A model generated the notes under the pieces. That model searched no databases, was not told the DNA's origin, and was given only the letters and a program-made list of their open reading frames with translations. From Baffinella frigidus (lineage: Eukaryota; Cryptophyceae; Cryptomonadales; Baffinellaceae), in NCBI GenBank assembly GCA_026770585.1, contig MU646356.1, forward strand, positions 370,819 through 410,598: a DNA stretch of 39,780 nt, in the 5' to 3' direction. Positions 1 to 12,400 of the stretch are shown in pieces. Each line of letters starts with the position of its first letter. The first letter of the stretch is position 1. The position numbers and the translations under genes are program-made.

Positions 1-73
1 GGAACAGCCCCGCCGGCAGGCTCGTGAACGCCCGCGTGACCGGTCACGCGGACGCCGAAGCCAACTGTCCGAG
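1..73 (+). CDS. Partial exon of an upstream gene, product unknown
   Basis: The frame starting at base 3 is open with GC-rich third codon positions and reads NSPAGRLVNARVTGHADAEA then NCP. It ends at CCGAG followed by the donor gtgact at 74. Another frame is also open, so the choice rests on codon use alike to the better exons of this window. Too short to assign a family. It would be the 3' part of an exon whose start lies outside the window. Confidence 0.35.
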
Positions 74-281
74 GTGACTGCCTTGCGTGTGCCACGCTGC
101 TGCTGTCGCGTGGCGCGCCCATGTCCGAAGCGGGTGGCACTCATCCCGTCAGGGATTTCACGCCTCCCCACACGTGTTTCTTGGGGGGCTCGTAGTATGC
201 CTTCCCGGGATTCTGCACGCGCGAGGAGGGTGGTAAGGAGTCAGGGGTCTGCTAGACAAGGACATTAAATTGGCAACCGCC

Positions 282-416
282 TAAATTCAGGGTAGTTGGG
301 CCTACGGTATTGACTGCGGTAGGCCGCAGGGCCGTTCTAGCGCGCCTACGATAAAATGTCAGAGGCCCTACGGCCTATCATGGTCAATACCGTAGTCGTC
401 AACTACCCTAATTTCA
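282..416. repeat. Short inverted-repeat (MITE-like) element
   Basis: The left end reads AAATTCAGGGTAGTTG with cctacggtattgac; the right end reads gtcaataccgtagt and caactaccctaattt, an imperfect inverted copy. No coding capacity. Related in style to the CCCTACGG-containing elements at 5950, 6968 and 8060. The surrounding 74-790 shows no other convincing gene. Confidence 0.5.
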
Positions 417-793
417 GCTCGTTGCCCTATAAACAAGCCCCCTTCAAGGTGAAGGGGTTGGGTGTATCCACGGGTGTACGAGAGAACATGCATACTGCCG
501 CCGAGCCACCTTGCGAGCGGCGAGGGTGTCGTCGACAGCAACCCATGGACGGGCAGGCAACTCAATACAGATGGTGCACTCGGTTCACCAGAGCCCAACC
601 AGTCGCAGCCGCCAGCACTCGTTCAGGCCAGCGCGAGAGACGCGGTCCCTAGCGATTTTCGCCGCACGACGCAAACGCACCACCAACATCATCATGTCTG
701 CGAGTATGCTACATGCTGTGCTTTTAAGAAGCCAGTAGAAATATGATGCTGTGTCTGAGAAGCTAGTGACACGAGAGGAGGTCTGATGTGCAC

Positions 794-868
794 CTGGGGA
801 AGCAGCGTGCCGACGACAGCCAGGCCGCCTCCAACAACTACCACGCCGCCCAGAATCGGCCCCCAGAT
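794..868 (-). CDS. Exon encoding a glycine/valine-rich membrane segment, gene unknown
   Basis: On the minus strand an acceptor (cttcgcag) opens an exact 25-codon exon, IWGPILGGVVVVGGG then LAVVGTLLPQ, closed by CAG and donor gtgcac. The segment is long enough for one transmembrane helix. Both borders keep phase 0. A pyrimidine-rich stretch precedes the acceptor. A further minus-strand open stretch with RLRRAAKIARDRVSRAG at about 590-700 could be a following exon, but the phase does not join cleanly. I do not recognise the family. Confidence 0.45.
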
Positions 869-1925
869 CTGCGAAGAGCCACACCGCACCTTCAGTGGTC
901 CGGCAGGTGGAGGGGCGAACCCGAGGCACGGGGGCAGAAGAGGGGTGTTGAGAAAAACGTAGGGGCTGGCGCTGCTGCAACATGCTCAAGCTGCTGCACT
1001 TTCGGCCCTGGGCCGCTCAAAATTACAACTCGAAATTCCAGCCCGTTCCCATCCCAGGCAACATAAGCTTCCGCTCCAAGCCACCATTCAGCTTCACAGC
1101 TGCACCCTCTCGCGTCCATCCCCCAGCGCCGCGCCCCCCCACTCGCCAGCTCGTCCGTGGCTTCGCGGTAGAGAGGAGGCAGGGCTGGGATGTACCCCGA
1201 CTTTGTCCGTGACGGCATCGCGGAATGCCCCAGAGGGCATGTCGGAAGGGGTCTCATTTGCGCCCTCGCCCGCGGTCCTGCGGGCACCAGGTTGTGCAGG
1301 TCAGCGCCGAGTTGTGCACCTGTGCGTTGTTGCGCTGCCGCTTCACGCCCTGCCCAGCCAAACTCCACTTCCTCTGGCTGGGCGAGCCCTACTCATCAGA
1401 GATCCAACTCGAGAAACTAAAGAAAATTGGAGGAGCGAGGGAAGTCCCTGCTCCCTAATGGCGCCAACGGTTCTGGAGGCTGGCGTCATTAGGGGGCAGG
1501 GACGTCCACGCCAGGCTATCAGCGTGTGGGCTGTCCGTGGTGCAGCCAGTGGTGGCGTCAACTGCGCGATCTCATCACACGAACAATCCTTTCTCACAAA
1601 AATCAAAAACAGCCTCTGGCCAGGTTGCAGCCGCGAGCCACTGCATCCTGACCCTGACAATCGAGGAGATGACCCCCCCCCCCCTGCCCTCTATGTTATT
1701 CTCCGACCCCCAGCAGCAACACCTCCGCCAGCAGTAGCAGCCCAACCAGGAGCCACTGAAGGAGGGGGGCTGTGATAAAATGGAACAAAAGGCAGCAGGG
1801 CCACGAAAAGTGCCAGCGCCAACGGGGGCGCCAGCGTCGTAAAAATCAGCAGGGGGTGTAGGGCAGCGGGGGGAGCCACAGACTGAAACTTCCGGGTGCG
1901 GTTCCCCTCGAGAACAGCAACTTAC
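869..1925 (-). other. Probable intron(s) of a minus-strand gene, with uncertain exons
   Basis: Several open minus-strand stretches occur here (for example about 950-1370, and a leucine-rich stretch near 1700-1850), but I could not chain them in consistent phase. Bases 1453-1512 form an inverted repeat around CCTAATGGCGCCAACGG. Bases 1485-1622 share a dispersed repeat with 4829-4970, including GCGATCTCA...CACACGAAC and ATCCTTTCTCACAAAA. Confidence 0.3.
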
Positions 1926-2022
1926 TTTTGTGTGACAAGCTGGGAGCGAAGCTTGTGATATTCTCGCATGTGTTCAAACATGATCGCGCCGGTCGCTCCA
2001 AGCAGACCTCCCCCCCAAAATC
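1926..2022 (-). CDS. Exon encoding a membrane segment plus basic helix, gene unknown
   Basis: The minus strand reads FWGGGLLGATGAIMF then EHMREYHKLRSQLVTQ between acceptor ccggag and a strong donor, gtaagt. It is 31 codons with phase 1 in and phase 2 out. A short glycine-rich hydrophobic stretch is followed by a charged amphipathic helix, as in small single-pass organelle or ER membrane proteins. It may belong to the same gene as the exon at 794-868. Family not recognised. Confidence 0.45.
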
Positions 2023-2539
2023 CTCCGGTTTAAGCCAGCATCAAGGCCCAGAAGCCCGACGATGCGCCGCCCCCCGCCAGACGAGTATTTTGGGATAGGT
2101 ATGACAAATTGAACCAAATCAAACCTCAAAACCCCCAAGAGGACCCACGTTTGGTGTGCATTTGAGCCGTTTTCCTCTTTGGGGTTTGATTTCGGACCCT
2201 CCCCGGAATCAACAACCATCAACGTTTTAAATCTTTATCTGGAGACTTGACTCAGGGTAACTAATATTTTCAAATCTAGAGTGCAAGAACGAAGAGATCT
2301 GACTCAACCTTGAGGGTTTCACTCTTCTGCCTTCAACCAATTTTGATAATGGGCTCAAAGTTGACAATTCGTCAACATTTGATGTTTTTATAATTATTGT
2401 GATTTTAGTGCAGTTTGTTTGCAGGGTTTTTGGGAGGTCCAAAAATGCAGGGAGATAGCCCGATAGAGACTCTATTTGGTAAATCATAATTTTAGCCAAC
2501 CTAACCGATTTTTCGACTTTTTCCATTATCAAAATTGAC

Positions 2540-3310
2540 ACGCAGCCAGCAGGGCCCCTTCCCAAATCCTGGGGAAATGGTGGGCGCCGATGCCCAACCC
2601 AGCTGCAGCTGCCGAGGCGGGGCGCTGCCGTGCGGATGTGGCCCTGCCTGTGCCAACGCAGTAGGTCCGATCCGGAGGCAGGCCGGTTGGTCGGGCCATG
2701 GCGACGCGGTAGTGGGTGGGAGGAATTGTTTTGGGCACCACAAAACCCCGACTGATTCCTGCCCCAAAGCCAGCGCCCGCATGGCGCGCAGGCACCAGCA
2801 GTGTGCACGCTCGGGCGTCCTGCACCATTGCAGGAGGGATTCGCTGGGTTGAACCGAAGGAAAGGTTGATTGCCACCCCGTGCGCTGAGGGAGCAGCGGG
2901 GTAGCACCTCCATCTGATCATCGAGTCGAAACGATCACAGCCGCTCTCAGCGCACTGGGGGTGCAGCGTAATTTCCTTTGGTTCAAACCGTTGAAACCAC
3001 GTTAGGAGTGCGGCGCATCCTCGCGGGGGCACTGATCTCGCTCCTGCGCGCTCTGCTGGCACAGTGTCGGGGCAGGCAGCGAACGCAGCCTGGAAAGTTC
3101 GTGCTTGGTGCTCACTGGAGGCGGCGGTCGAACTCCTGGCTGCCCAGTTTTGCGGGCAAACGGTGGGCAGGGATCTCGAGCCCACATCTGCTGGGCAACT
3201 TTTGGCCGCCACCAGTGCACAACCCCCCCCTTCCGCCCATTTTCGCCCGCACAAACCACCATTTCCGCAACATTTCAGGCCCCTTTTTGTAAAGCAAAAA
3301 GTTGACTGAC
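2540..3310. repeat. Large degenerate inverted repeat upstream of the Kre9-like gene
   Basis: The centre is clear: gttgaaccgaaggaaagg with tgcgctgagggagc near 2849-2897 is mirrored by gctctcagcgcac and cctttggttcaaac near 2943-2990. Weaker matches (ggaaatggtgg at about 2574 against its complement at about 3257) suggest arms out to about 2540 and 3310. Long minus-strand ORFs across it lack family signals and look like by-products. No gene is called in 2023-3422. Confidence 0.45.
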
Positions 3311-3422
3311 CAGTTTTGCAGCCTCTAGAAGACAAAAATTCGACGATCGAGTCACTGGGCTGTGTTGCAAGTGGGGAGAGTTCACTCGGGTGGGCTCCGA
3401 GCGGGGGTTCGCGAGGCGGACG

Positions 3423-6400
3423 ATGAACATGAAGGGGATACAGTCGATGCAGGCATCTCGCGCGATGAAGGGCGTGCAGAGCATGGCCAAGGGCGTCGGG
3501 GACGCGTTCACAGGAGGGCGCGATCTTCACCAGCTTCTGCACGCCCTCCACTCTACGGTTGTCGCGGTCGAGGCGTACTTCGCGCAGCCGTGCTTCGCCC
3601 GTGTGCTCCCCGTGGATCTCCGTTCGTGGGCCAACTCCCTGTGCGGGGAGGCGCGGGAGGCGCACGGCCGCCTCAGGTTCCTCCCCCGCTTCCTGTCACG
3701 CAAACCTTGTCGTCTGAGCATTTGCCTGAGGAAATCTCGCATCGTCCTAACCCACCAACGCTGGTGACTCGCCTTGCAGCTTGAGAATCGATCGGATGGA
3801 GAAAGATGGAGTGCGGGGAGCAGCGGAGTCGACCTTGCACGCCATGTCCTCCGCAGCAGGTGCCACGTCGAAAGATCCTCGCCCTTCCAATTGTTGGCGA
3901 ACATGCCCCACCGAGGAACTCCACCGTGAGACAGTCGGAACGAATCAAGGCAAGGAATGCTAGCAAGCACGGTTGTAGGCGAGGGCGTGAAACGGAGCTG
4001 CGGCGCGAGAAAGAAGGTGGGCGCACTGACGTCGCACATTGCGCACCCCAGGTGCAATCACGGGTATCGCGATGCTCGACGTGGGCAGGCACATCGCCGA
4101 CGAGCTCCTCCAGATGACGGGCGCCCTCAACGACATCCTCTCCCGGTCCGTGCCCCTGGCGTGTGCTTCGCTTTGCACAGGGGCATTTCCACAGTGAAGG
4201 TAGTATATACACAGCCGTCCACGGGGTGGATAGCTCCTTTTTTTGGTACGTCGGTAGCCTAATGGATAAGGCACCGGTCGTTAGGTTATGAGCCCTGAGT
4301 TCGAACCCCGGTTCGATCTGTCAAAAAGCCAAAAAGAAAGGAGACAGAAAAAGGGGCAAAAAGGGCCAAAAAGGGGGATCCGCATCTCTGGATGGAAAAG
4401 ACTTGGTGGACCGAAAGATCAAAATGGTGATCTCCAAAAAACCCTCATAACCCTCAGAGATTCGGAGGATTTTCCGGACAGGGACAATCGCGGAGGATTT
4501 TCCAACGATTTCAGACCAGTATCTGGCGGTTCTGGACTTTTCCTAAAAGGTTCGTATATATATTACCTTATCAGTTGTTCAGGATCAACTGGGGGGGTGG
4601 AGGGTAGTATATATACACAGCCGTCCACGGGGTGGATAGCTCCTCTTTTTGGTACGTCGGTAGCCTAATGGATAAGGCACCGGTCGTTACACAGCAAAGA
4701 TTCGGTTTTGGGAGCACTCACCAATCAAGGCTTGGCGCACAAAGAGTGGTATCTTTGCACTCGCGCCGACGCGTGGGCGCATTCCGCATGCCAGAAGTGG
4801 GGCGGTGGCCGTGCGTGTTGGGCGTGTCGGTCCTGGAGGCTGGCGCCATAAGGGGCCAGGGACGCCCTTATAGGCTACCTTTTTTTAACCTCAGTGGGCG
4901 GAGCAAGTGCGCGATCTCACATCACACGAACCATCCTTTCTCACAAAAGCAGAAATGCGCCTCTTGAGCCGTATGCCAGACGCGGGGTGGTGACCGTGCG
5001 CGGCGCGCGAGCAGGGCGACGCGGCTGGTGACGCTGACCAACGCCATGATGATGGAGCGCCTTGCGCTCAAGTGCGGCATCGAGGCTGCGCAGGTACCGC
5101 GCTCCCCTGTGGAGCACGCTGCCCTGCACTTCCCAAAACGCTAGCTTTGTCTCAGTTAAGTTGACTGACTGTTCTAAAGTTGACATGCTGGGTGTTTGGT
5201 CTAAATCCGTCAACTTCTAGCTCTGTCCCACTTCGATTTCGTCTCCCCATCAATTCGCCCCCCCCCCGAAATTTATCAGGTAAATTTCATGGGGGGGGTG
5301 TCAAAATTCATCTGAGAAATTGGGGGGGGGGGCGAATTGATGGGGAGACGAAATCGAAGTGGTACAGAGCTAGAACTTGGGAGCGAGAAAGAGCCCGGGC
5401 TCACCAAATTGGTGAGCCCGAATATAATGAGACCGAGCTAGATATTCGCCCTGCATCGCGTGGATAGGAAGATAAAGCGCATCGTGCCGGACATGATGCA
5501 CCGAGCCACACATCGAGTGCCGTTCACCCTAAACCCTCAGCTCTAAACCCTGTACCCTATACCCTAAACCCTAAACCCCAAGAACTAAACCCTAAACCCT
5601 AAACCCTAAACCAAAAATACTAAACCCTAGACCCTAAACCCTAAAATACACACTCTAAACCCTAAACTCCAACACAGAAAACCGAAAGCCCAAAACCCTA
5701 AACCCTAAACCCTAAACCCTAAACCCTAAACCCCACACCCCCAACCTCACGCCCACACCCCTAAACCCCACACCCCAAACCCCAAACTCCAGACTCCAAA
5801 CCCCAAACCCCAATCCCCAAACCCTAACGACAGATGCCGGTAGCGGAGGAGGTGTCACCGCAGCTCACGCGGTTCGAGGTCGAGAACGTCCACCCGCGCC
5901 TCTGGGTCCACCAGGTACCTCCCTACCTCCCTACTTCCATAATGGTGGACGACCTAATTCCGACGGCAACCTAATTCCGGCGGTGTGCATCACCCTACGG
6001 CATCGCATGCCGTAGCACCCTACGAAACGTCGGAATTAGGTAGACGCTGGAATTAGGTTGTCCGGCAATAGGGCGCAGGTGCTGCGGAAAAGAGCATGAA
6101 CCAAAGAGGCGGTGGTGCGGAAGACGGCAAGTTTTTCCCGTCGATGAGGAGAGAGAGGGCGACGGGGCATGTGCAAGACCACAGGCCCCGTCCTGTGCAA
6201 GACCACAGACCACAGGCCCCGCAGATTCAGCGTTGAGACAAGCCCGCTTTCTGGAACCCCGGCGTGTGTGTACGGAGTCCTGATCGCAATTGTGTTAAAT
6301 GGGGGGCCCGTTTAACCTAGGCAGAGCTAGAAAGAGCAGACAGAGCATGGGCCAACGCTAGAAAGAGCATGGGCCAACGCTAGAAAGAGCATGGGCCAAC

Positions 6401-9400
6401 GCTAGAAAGAGCATGGGCCAACGAGGCGCTGTCTCTCAGGTGGAGGGCGGCAACCCGTAGCCTTGTAATCCATAATACAAATCTCTTAACTTTTGGTGTG
6501 AAAAAGATCGGTCGACCCGACGCAGGCAGCGCTAGGAAGAGCATGGACCAAAGAGGCGGTGGTGCACCACGCCAGAATGAACGGAACACCCACTGTTGAC
6601 ATCTTTCAAGGGAAACCCCTTGAATACCCAAGTCAACCACGTCAGATCGTACGTGGATGCGGTGTCGGTTTCTCCAGATCATTATGGCGTGGCACGCAGG
6701 TGGAGGACGGGTGCATCGTGGCGGGAGACAAGATGCAGGTCTCGTGGGAGACGATCGGGAACGTGCCCCTCGTCAACGTCCGCCTCAAGAACTGCATGGG
6801 CGTCGAAACCTCCCGGTAACGCCTAATCATCGCTTCCTAATTGCGGCAGTACGTATCAACCTCCCTACGGAATGCCGGAATTAGAGGAACGTGCCCCTCG
6901 TCAACGTGCGCCTCAAGAAGTGCATGGGCGTCGAAACCTCCCGGTAAGGCCCCGGTGAGGGCGGGCGTCCTAATTCCGGCGTAAACCCAATTGCGGTGGG
7001 TTGTATCACCCTACGGTACTGCATACGGTAGCACCCTACGGAATGCCGGAATTAGGGGAACGTGCCGTTCGTGAACGTGCGCCGCAACCACGCCAGATTG
7101 CAGGTGGGGGTTGATTTTTTAAACCCCTATCAGGATAGGGTTTGCAACTTTTGAAAACCATTGCCTTCAGGGAAAATTGACTTTTGGCAACCCCTTCCAA
7201 GAATCTGGCGTGAAAGAAGTGCACGGGCGTCCAGACCTCCAGATAAAGCCATCAATTCAGGTTTGACAAATGAAGCTGGGAGCGACACTTTTGAAAGAAG
7301 GTGGGGGCTCTCTGGGAGGGCCCCGAGAGGGGCTTCAGAAAGTTGTCAGGTGCCAGGACCATGAAATCATAACCTGTTCGGTGTCTCTTCCTGGAAAGGA
7401 AGAGACACCGAACAGGTTATGATTTCGTGGCCTGCACGCATAACTAAGGGCGAATCTAGTTGGAGAGCGTCGTGAAATATATATGTGCCAGGTCAGAATT
7501 CACCTGTAGCGAGGCAGGGAGGTGGTAATGTGGTTTGCTTCGTCTGAAGGGAAATATATTCTGCGCGGGGAAAGCCAGGCTCGAGGATAGTGACGGTGCA
7601 GATGCCACGGCCACTTGGCACCCACCGGGGGCTTCACGCATACAGTCCATCCAAACGATGTGTACTAGAATCGTATCCATCGTTATGGATTCCAACGGAT
7701 TTTCCCCCGGATTTCCGGCGGGGGAGAAATTCGGCGCCTGCTGAGTGGGTAGAAGAATCTCTGGACCTGTACCGCAGGCCCCAACCTCCCGAGCCTCTCT
7801 GCAGGGGATTTTGTAAAGTCAGTCGACTATTATTCAACCCTGCTCCCGAACCCCGGCGCAGGGGAAAGACGGTACAGCGGTTGACAAAAGAGGAAGGGGA
7901 GACAAACATCTCGCCCGTCGAGACTACCATCCCCCTCGACTTTGTCCCGGTAAGCCCTAATTTCGGCCTCAACCTAATCCCGAAATTAAGCCAGCGCGGT
8001 CTGATCAAGAGTAAGGGTCGACACCCGAATCCATGCATCTACCTGTTTCCGGCGTTCTGTAGCACCCTACTGTGTTGCCTACGGTAGCACCCTACGGAAT
8101 TCCGGAAATCGGTTGATGCCGGAAGTATGGCGTCCACCCGTACTTGCGACCCGCCCGAATCACGCGGCAACCGTTCGTGTGGTTCCTAGCTCTGTCCCAG
8201 TAAATTTGGTCTCGCCATTATTTCGCCCCCCCTCCCCGAAAATTTCTCAGGTGAATTTCGACACCCCCCCATGAAATTTACCTACGAAATTTCGGGGGGG
8301 GCGAAATAATGGCAAGCCCAAATCTAAGTTGAACAGAGCTAGGGTTCGTGCTCGGTGCAAGCAAGCAAGCACCATACTTGCGCGGTGCGAGGAAGCAACC
8401 TGCGCCACATGCTCCCCCGGATACATTATTAGCAACTCCTCTAAGTTGCTTACCAGCTTGCACTACTGATCCAAATCTTTGCACACCCGCTCACCCGGCA
8501 CCTTCTCTCCTCCCAGGGCCCTTCTCCCAGGGCAAGTGCACAGTGGCGGTATGAGATTCCGCGCCGCCGCGGGTTCAGAGTCTGGACCTGCAGCGCGACT
8601 GCATCTTGATGTCACGCCGCATGCTCCCTCGTGATGCATTATCAGCTACTCATCCAAGTTTCTTGCCAGCGTGTTCCACTGATCCAAATCTGTGTACATC
8701 TTTTCGCCCCGCACCTGCCCTCCTCCCAAGGCAAGCACACAGTGGTGGTATCCGATCGCATCCTCCCTGCCTGGAAACCTCCTTCGTCCTGATGTACCAC
8801 TCGAGGCTGAAATAGGGCGCATTTTAAATATGGGGATGTAGACATTTGTACGAGTCGCGGGCAGGGCGTGGACACGTATTTGCTGGATATCCCGCAGATA
8901 CGTGCCGATCGCATCCTCCCTGCCTGGGAACCTCCTGTGTCTTGAGGGGAAGTAGGCATGCTTTGTGTGGAGGATGCGATTTTGAACCGCCGCAGTCTGA
9001 ACCTGTTGCTTGACTAGATCTTGATCTTTCTCTCTCGCGCGCGCGCTCTCTCTCTCTCTCGCTCTCGCTCTATCTCTCTTTCTCGCTCGCTCTCCCTCTC
9101 CCTCGCTCTCTCGCTCTCTCTCTTTCTCTCTCGCTCGCTCGCTCACTCCCCTCATCCCCTCCTCCCAGGGCAAGTACACAGTTGCGGTATCCGACCCCGC
9201 GAACAACATCCGGGGCATGACGTTCGTCTCGATCCTCCGGCCAATCTCGGTCGCGGACATCACCGACCCCCCTACAGGTGTTCCTCCTGCCCAAACACAC
9301 CTCCCGTGCGCCGGCATTGATGAGCGTAGGTCTAGGGCTCCTAAGGTTGAAGCAGCGTGTCCACGAGGGTGCCCCGGCGGTACCGGCATGACCGATCCGC

Positions 9401-12400
9401 CTACAGGTACGCGTCTATCACCTGCACGCACCTCCTCTGCGCCAACGCCGCTGCACCCTCCGTCACGGGGCCTCCCCTGGACCCTCAGGCCCCGGTCCCC
9501 TGGGAATCGACTACAGCTCCTTGACGCGTGTGCGTACTTGAGGCTCGACCGTGGTCGAGGTGCCAGGAGGTAGCCTTTGGGGTTTATGGTTTCGATCTCG
9601 GTGCTCTGACCTGACGGTTGCGTTCCCCCATGCGCGCCGGGACGGTTGGGGCGGTCGCAGTGAGGTCGGGCACCGAAAGCGAAACCCCAAACACTGAAGC
9701 CTCAAGTGCAACAGGGTTGGGGCGGTCGCTGGTCGGGGGGTGGCGCACCCCGACGTGGAACCGCGGCACCCCCCACCGCATCTGCTGGAAAATGCACCGC
9801 GGCAAATCCCAGGTTTCTTCCACGCGAGGCTCCCCATGCACACAGAATAAATGTCGCGTGTAAATGTGTGTAGTAATTTCGGGTGTTTGGTCACGTGGCC
9901 TGCACTCTTTCTGTGCAAGTTGGTGACCAATTGTCGACTGTGGGCGTGTTTCCTGGGCAATAATCCAATGATTGACTTAGAAATGTTTTCACAAGGGTAG
10001 CCTCGTGTGGGCCCCACCGCATCTGCTGGAAGATGCACCGTGGCACGTCCCAGGTCCGTTCCTGCACCCGAAACACGCAACACGAGACACGAAACCCGAA
10101 ATCCGAAACCCGGAACCCGAAACCCAGAACCCGGAACCCGAAAACCGAAACCCGAAACCCGAAACCCGAAACCCGAAACCCGAAAGTCTCGTGATTCGTG
10201 AGAGTAACAAAGAAGCAGAAACACGAAGACACAGCGGCGAGGCGCGCACCGCTGCCGAGCGAGGACGGGACATAATCTTGAAACCTTTTGCCTGAATCCA
10301 AGGAAATGGACTTTGAAGTTGAAAAAGCTGAGACCGGATTTCCGGCATGAGCTTTTTTTTTTGCGCCGAGTTCGCTCGACAGCGGACCGGGGCTGACCCA
10401 GTGGCGCTCGGCAGGTGGTTGTGGTGAGCCTGGCGATCGCAATGTCCGCGGAGGGATTCGATCGTCTCTTTGCCTGAACCACTTAGCAGCGACCGAGTTC
10501 CTTTCCTCCCGGATATCCGGGGGAACCGCGGTTAGAATTCCAGGGCAATGGATAAGATTCTAGCACAAATCGTTTAGATGGACTGTATCCGTGAAGCCCC
10601 CGGTGGCTGCTGAGTGAGGGCGTTGTTCGGCAGGTGATAGTGGTGAGCCTGGCGATCGCGATGTCCGCGGAGGGCCCCTGGCGAGGCGCGCACCGCTGCC
10701 AAGCGAGGACGGAACATATTTTTTTGAAAATTCACCTGAACCCAAGGAAAAGCACTTGTAAACTGAAAAATCTGACACCGGATTTCCGGCTGGAGCTTTT
10801 ATTCGTGTGCCGAGTTCGCTCGACAGCGGACCGGGGCTGACCCATCGGCGTTGGGCAGGTGATAGTGGTGAGCCTGGCGATCGCCACGTCCACGGAGGGA
10901 CCCTGGCGGATGCTGCGCGGAGCCTCGGAGCTCAAATTCAGAGCCCCGGATTTCAAGCCGCCGCCCGGATCCACCCCGTCGCAGACCATCCCGGTACAGC
11001 CACACAGCGGACTTCGAAGTGATGTTGAATAACCCCTGAGCGATAAGACCTGGGACCCTACGGAAGGCAACGCGTAGGGGCATAGGGGGGTTTCTACGGA
11101 TAAGGTAACGGAAAGGCTGCCCGACTTCAAGGCGCCGCCTGGATCCACCCCGTCGCAGACCATCTCGGTGAATCCCTAGATCTGCCTGAGTTTTGTTCTG
11201 GCTCGTCCTGAAGGCTTTATGTTCGCCCTTTTGTACTGGATTTCTGCTCTGAAATACTGTTAAGAACGGGTCAGAATCAAACCCAGACATAGCAAGAATT
11301 CGCAGCTAAATGCAGGCAAAGTTGTTTTTCTTTTAGAATCTGGCAACGACAATTAATAAGAAATTCTTTATTTTTGTATGACCCAATTGAGTTGTAACTT
11401 TCGTTGCCAGACCTGCCAGACCCCCCGCCCCTCGTTCCTAACAGCATCCCGATGCTGTGGTGTTTGCCACACAAGTGGGCTTCGAAAGAAATTTCGGCCA
11501 TGTCGGTTAATAAGTTGTCTTTGCACCGAGCATCCTTTTGGTAGTACCACGAAAATACGTGGGCCGATCTGCGAAGCCCACCGTGTGGTCGGGCCACAGC
11601 CCGCGGTAGAACCCTCTTGCCTGGGCCCTAAGAGTCTGGGGATACAGTCCCGTGCAGGATGACCGGTGTGACTTCACCACACGGGACTGTATCCCCAGAA
11701 TGAGTCGCCGACCTAATCGCGGCGAGTATTTATGATAAGCATGGTGCGGCAAAGAAATTTACTACCCAGATGGATCATACTAGTAATCTTAAAATCATTT
11801 GTGTACCAAAACAAATTACCGTCACATGTTTATCCAAAATACTCGTCCGGATGAGATCTGTGAATGCCGCGACCCGTGCAGGTCTCATTCGACAACCAGG
11901 CCAAGAATGAGTCGCAGATCGCTGAAATTCGGGTGGTGATAATTCAGGGATTGTTTATGTTTGTGTATTGTCATTTAGTTGTGCAAAGTATTCATTTTTT
12001 GATGCGTCCGAATTAAAATTGATGGCCGCTGAGTGCCGCGTCCCGTGCAGGTCTCATTCGACAACCAGGTGAATCAGGCAAGCGAGGGGGCCAAGACGTG
12101 GATGCCGAGCGAGGACCCTGCCACGCCGCAGTGGTGCGAAAAGTCACCAGACGCATCTCCGGTGCGCCAAAAGTCACCATAGTTATCTTGCGGGCCCCAC
12201 GCCACGTGCGCGGTCTCTCGAAGCCTCGCCTAGTGGCCATACGTCTCAAGGTAGTGAATTCACTGTAAAATCAGAGGATTTGTACCAGATTACGGCCTGG
12301 TCAAAAGACGCAGACGTATAGCCGCTAGAGCTACTGGAACGATCGCCTGGCATCCTGACGCCCGCCGTCTTGTTTTTCTTCTTTATTAATCGCATAGCAT

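Noticed and set aside
2529-3665. 378-codon minus-strand ORF
   Set aside because: Spans a degenerate inverted repeat and the antisense of exon 3423-3600; no domain-like pattern or codon bias.
4242-4316. Functional tRNA-Arg gene
   Set aside because: A-box and B-box words are present, but acceptor and anticodon stems do not pair; better explained as a tRNA-derived SINE.
9511-10482. Long minus-strand ORF rich in GFRVSGFGF
   Set aside because: It is the translation of CCCGAAA-type telomere-like repeats and crosses introns of the Kre9-like gene; the same artefact occurs at 12472-12926 and 25377-25664.
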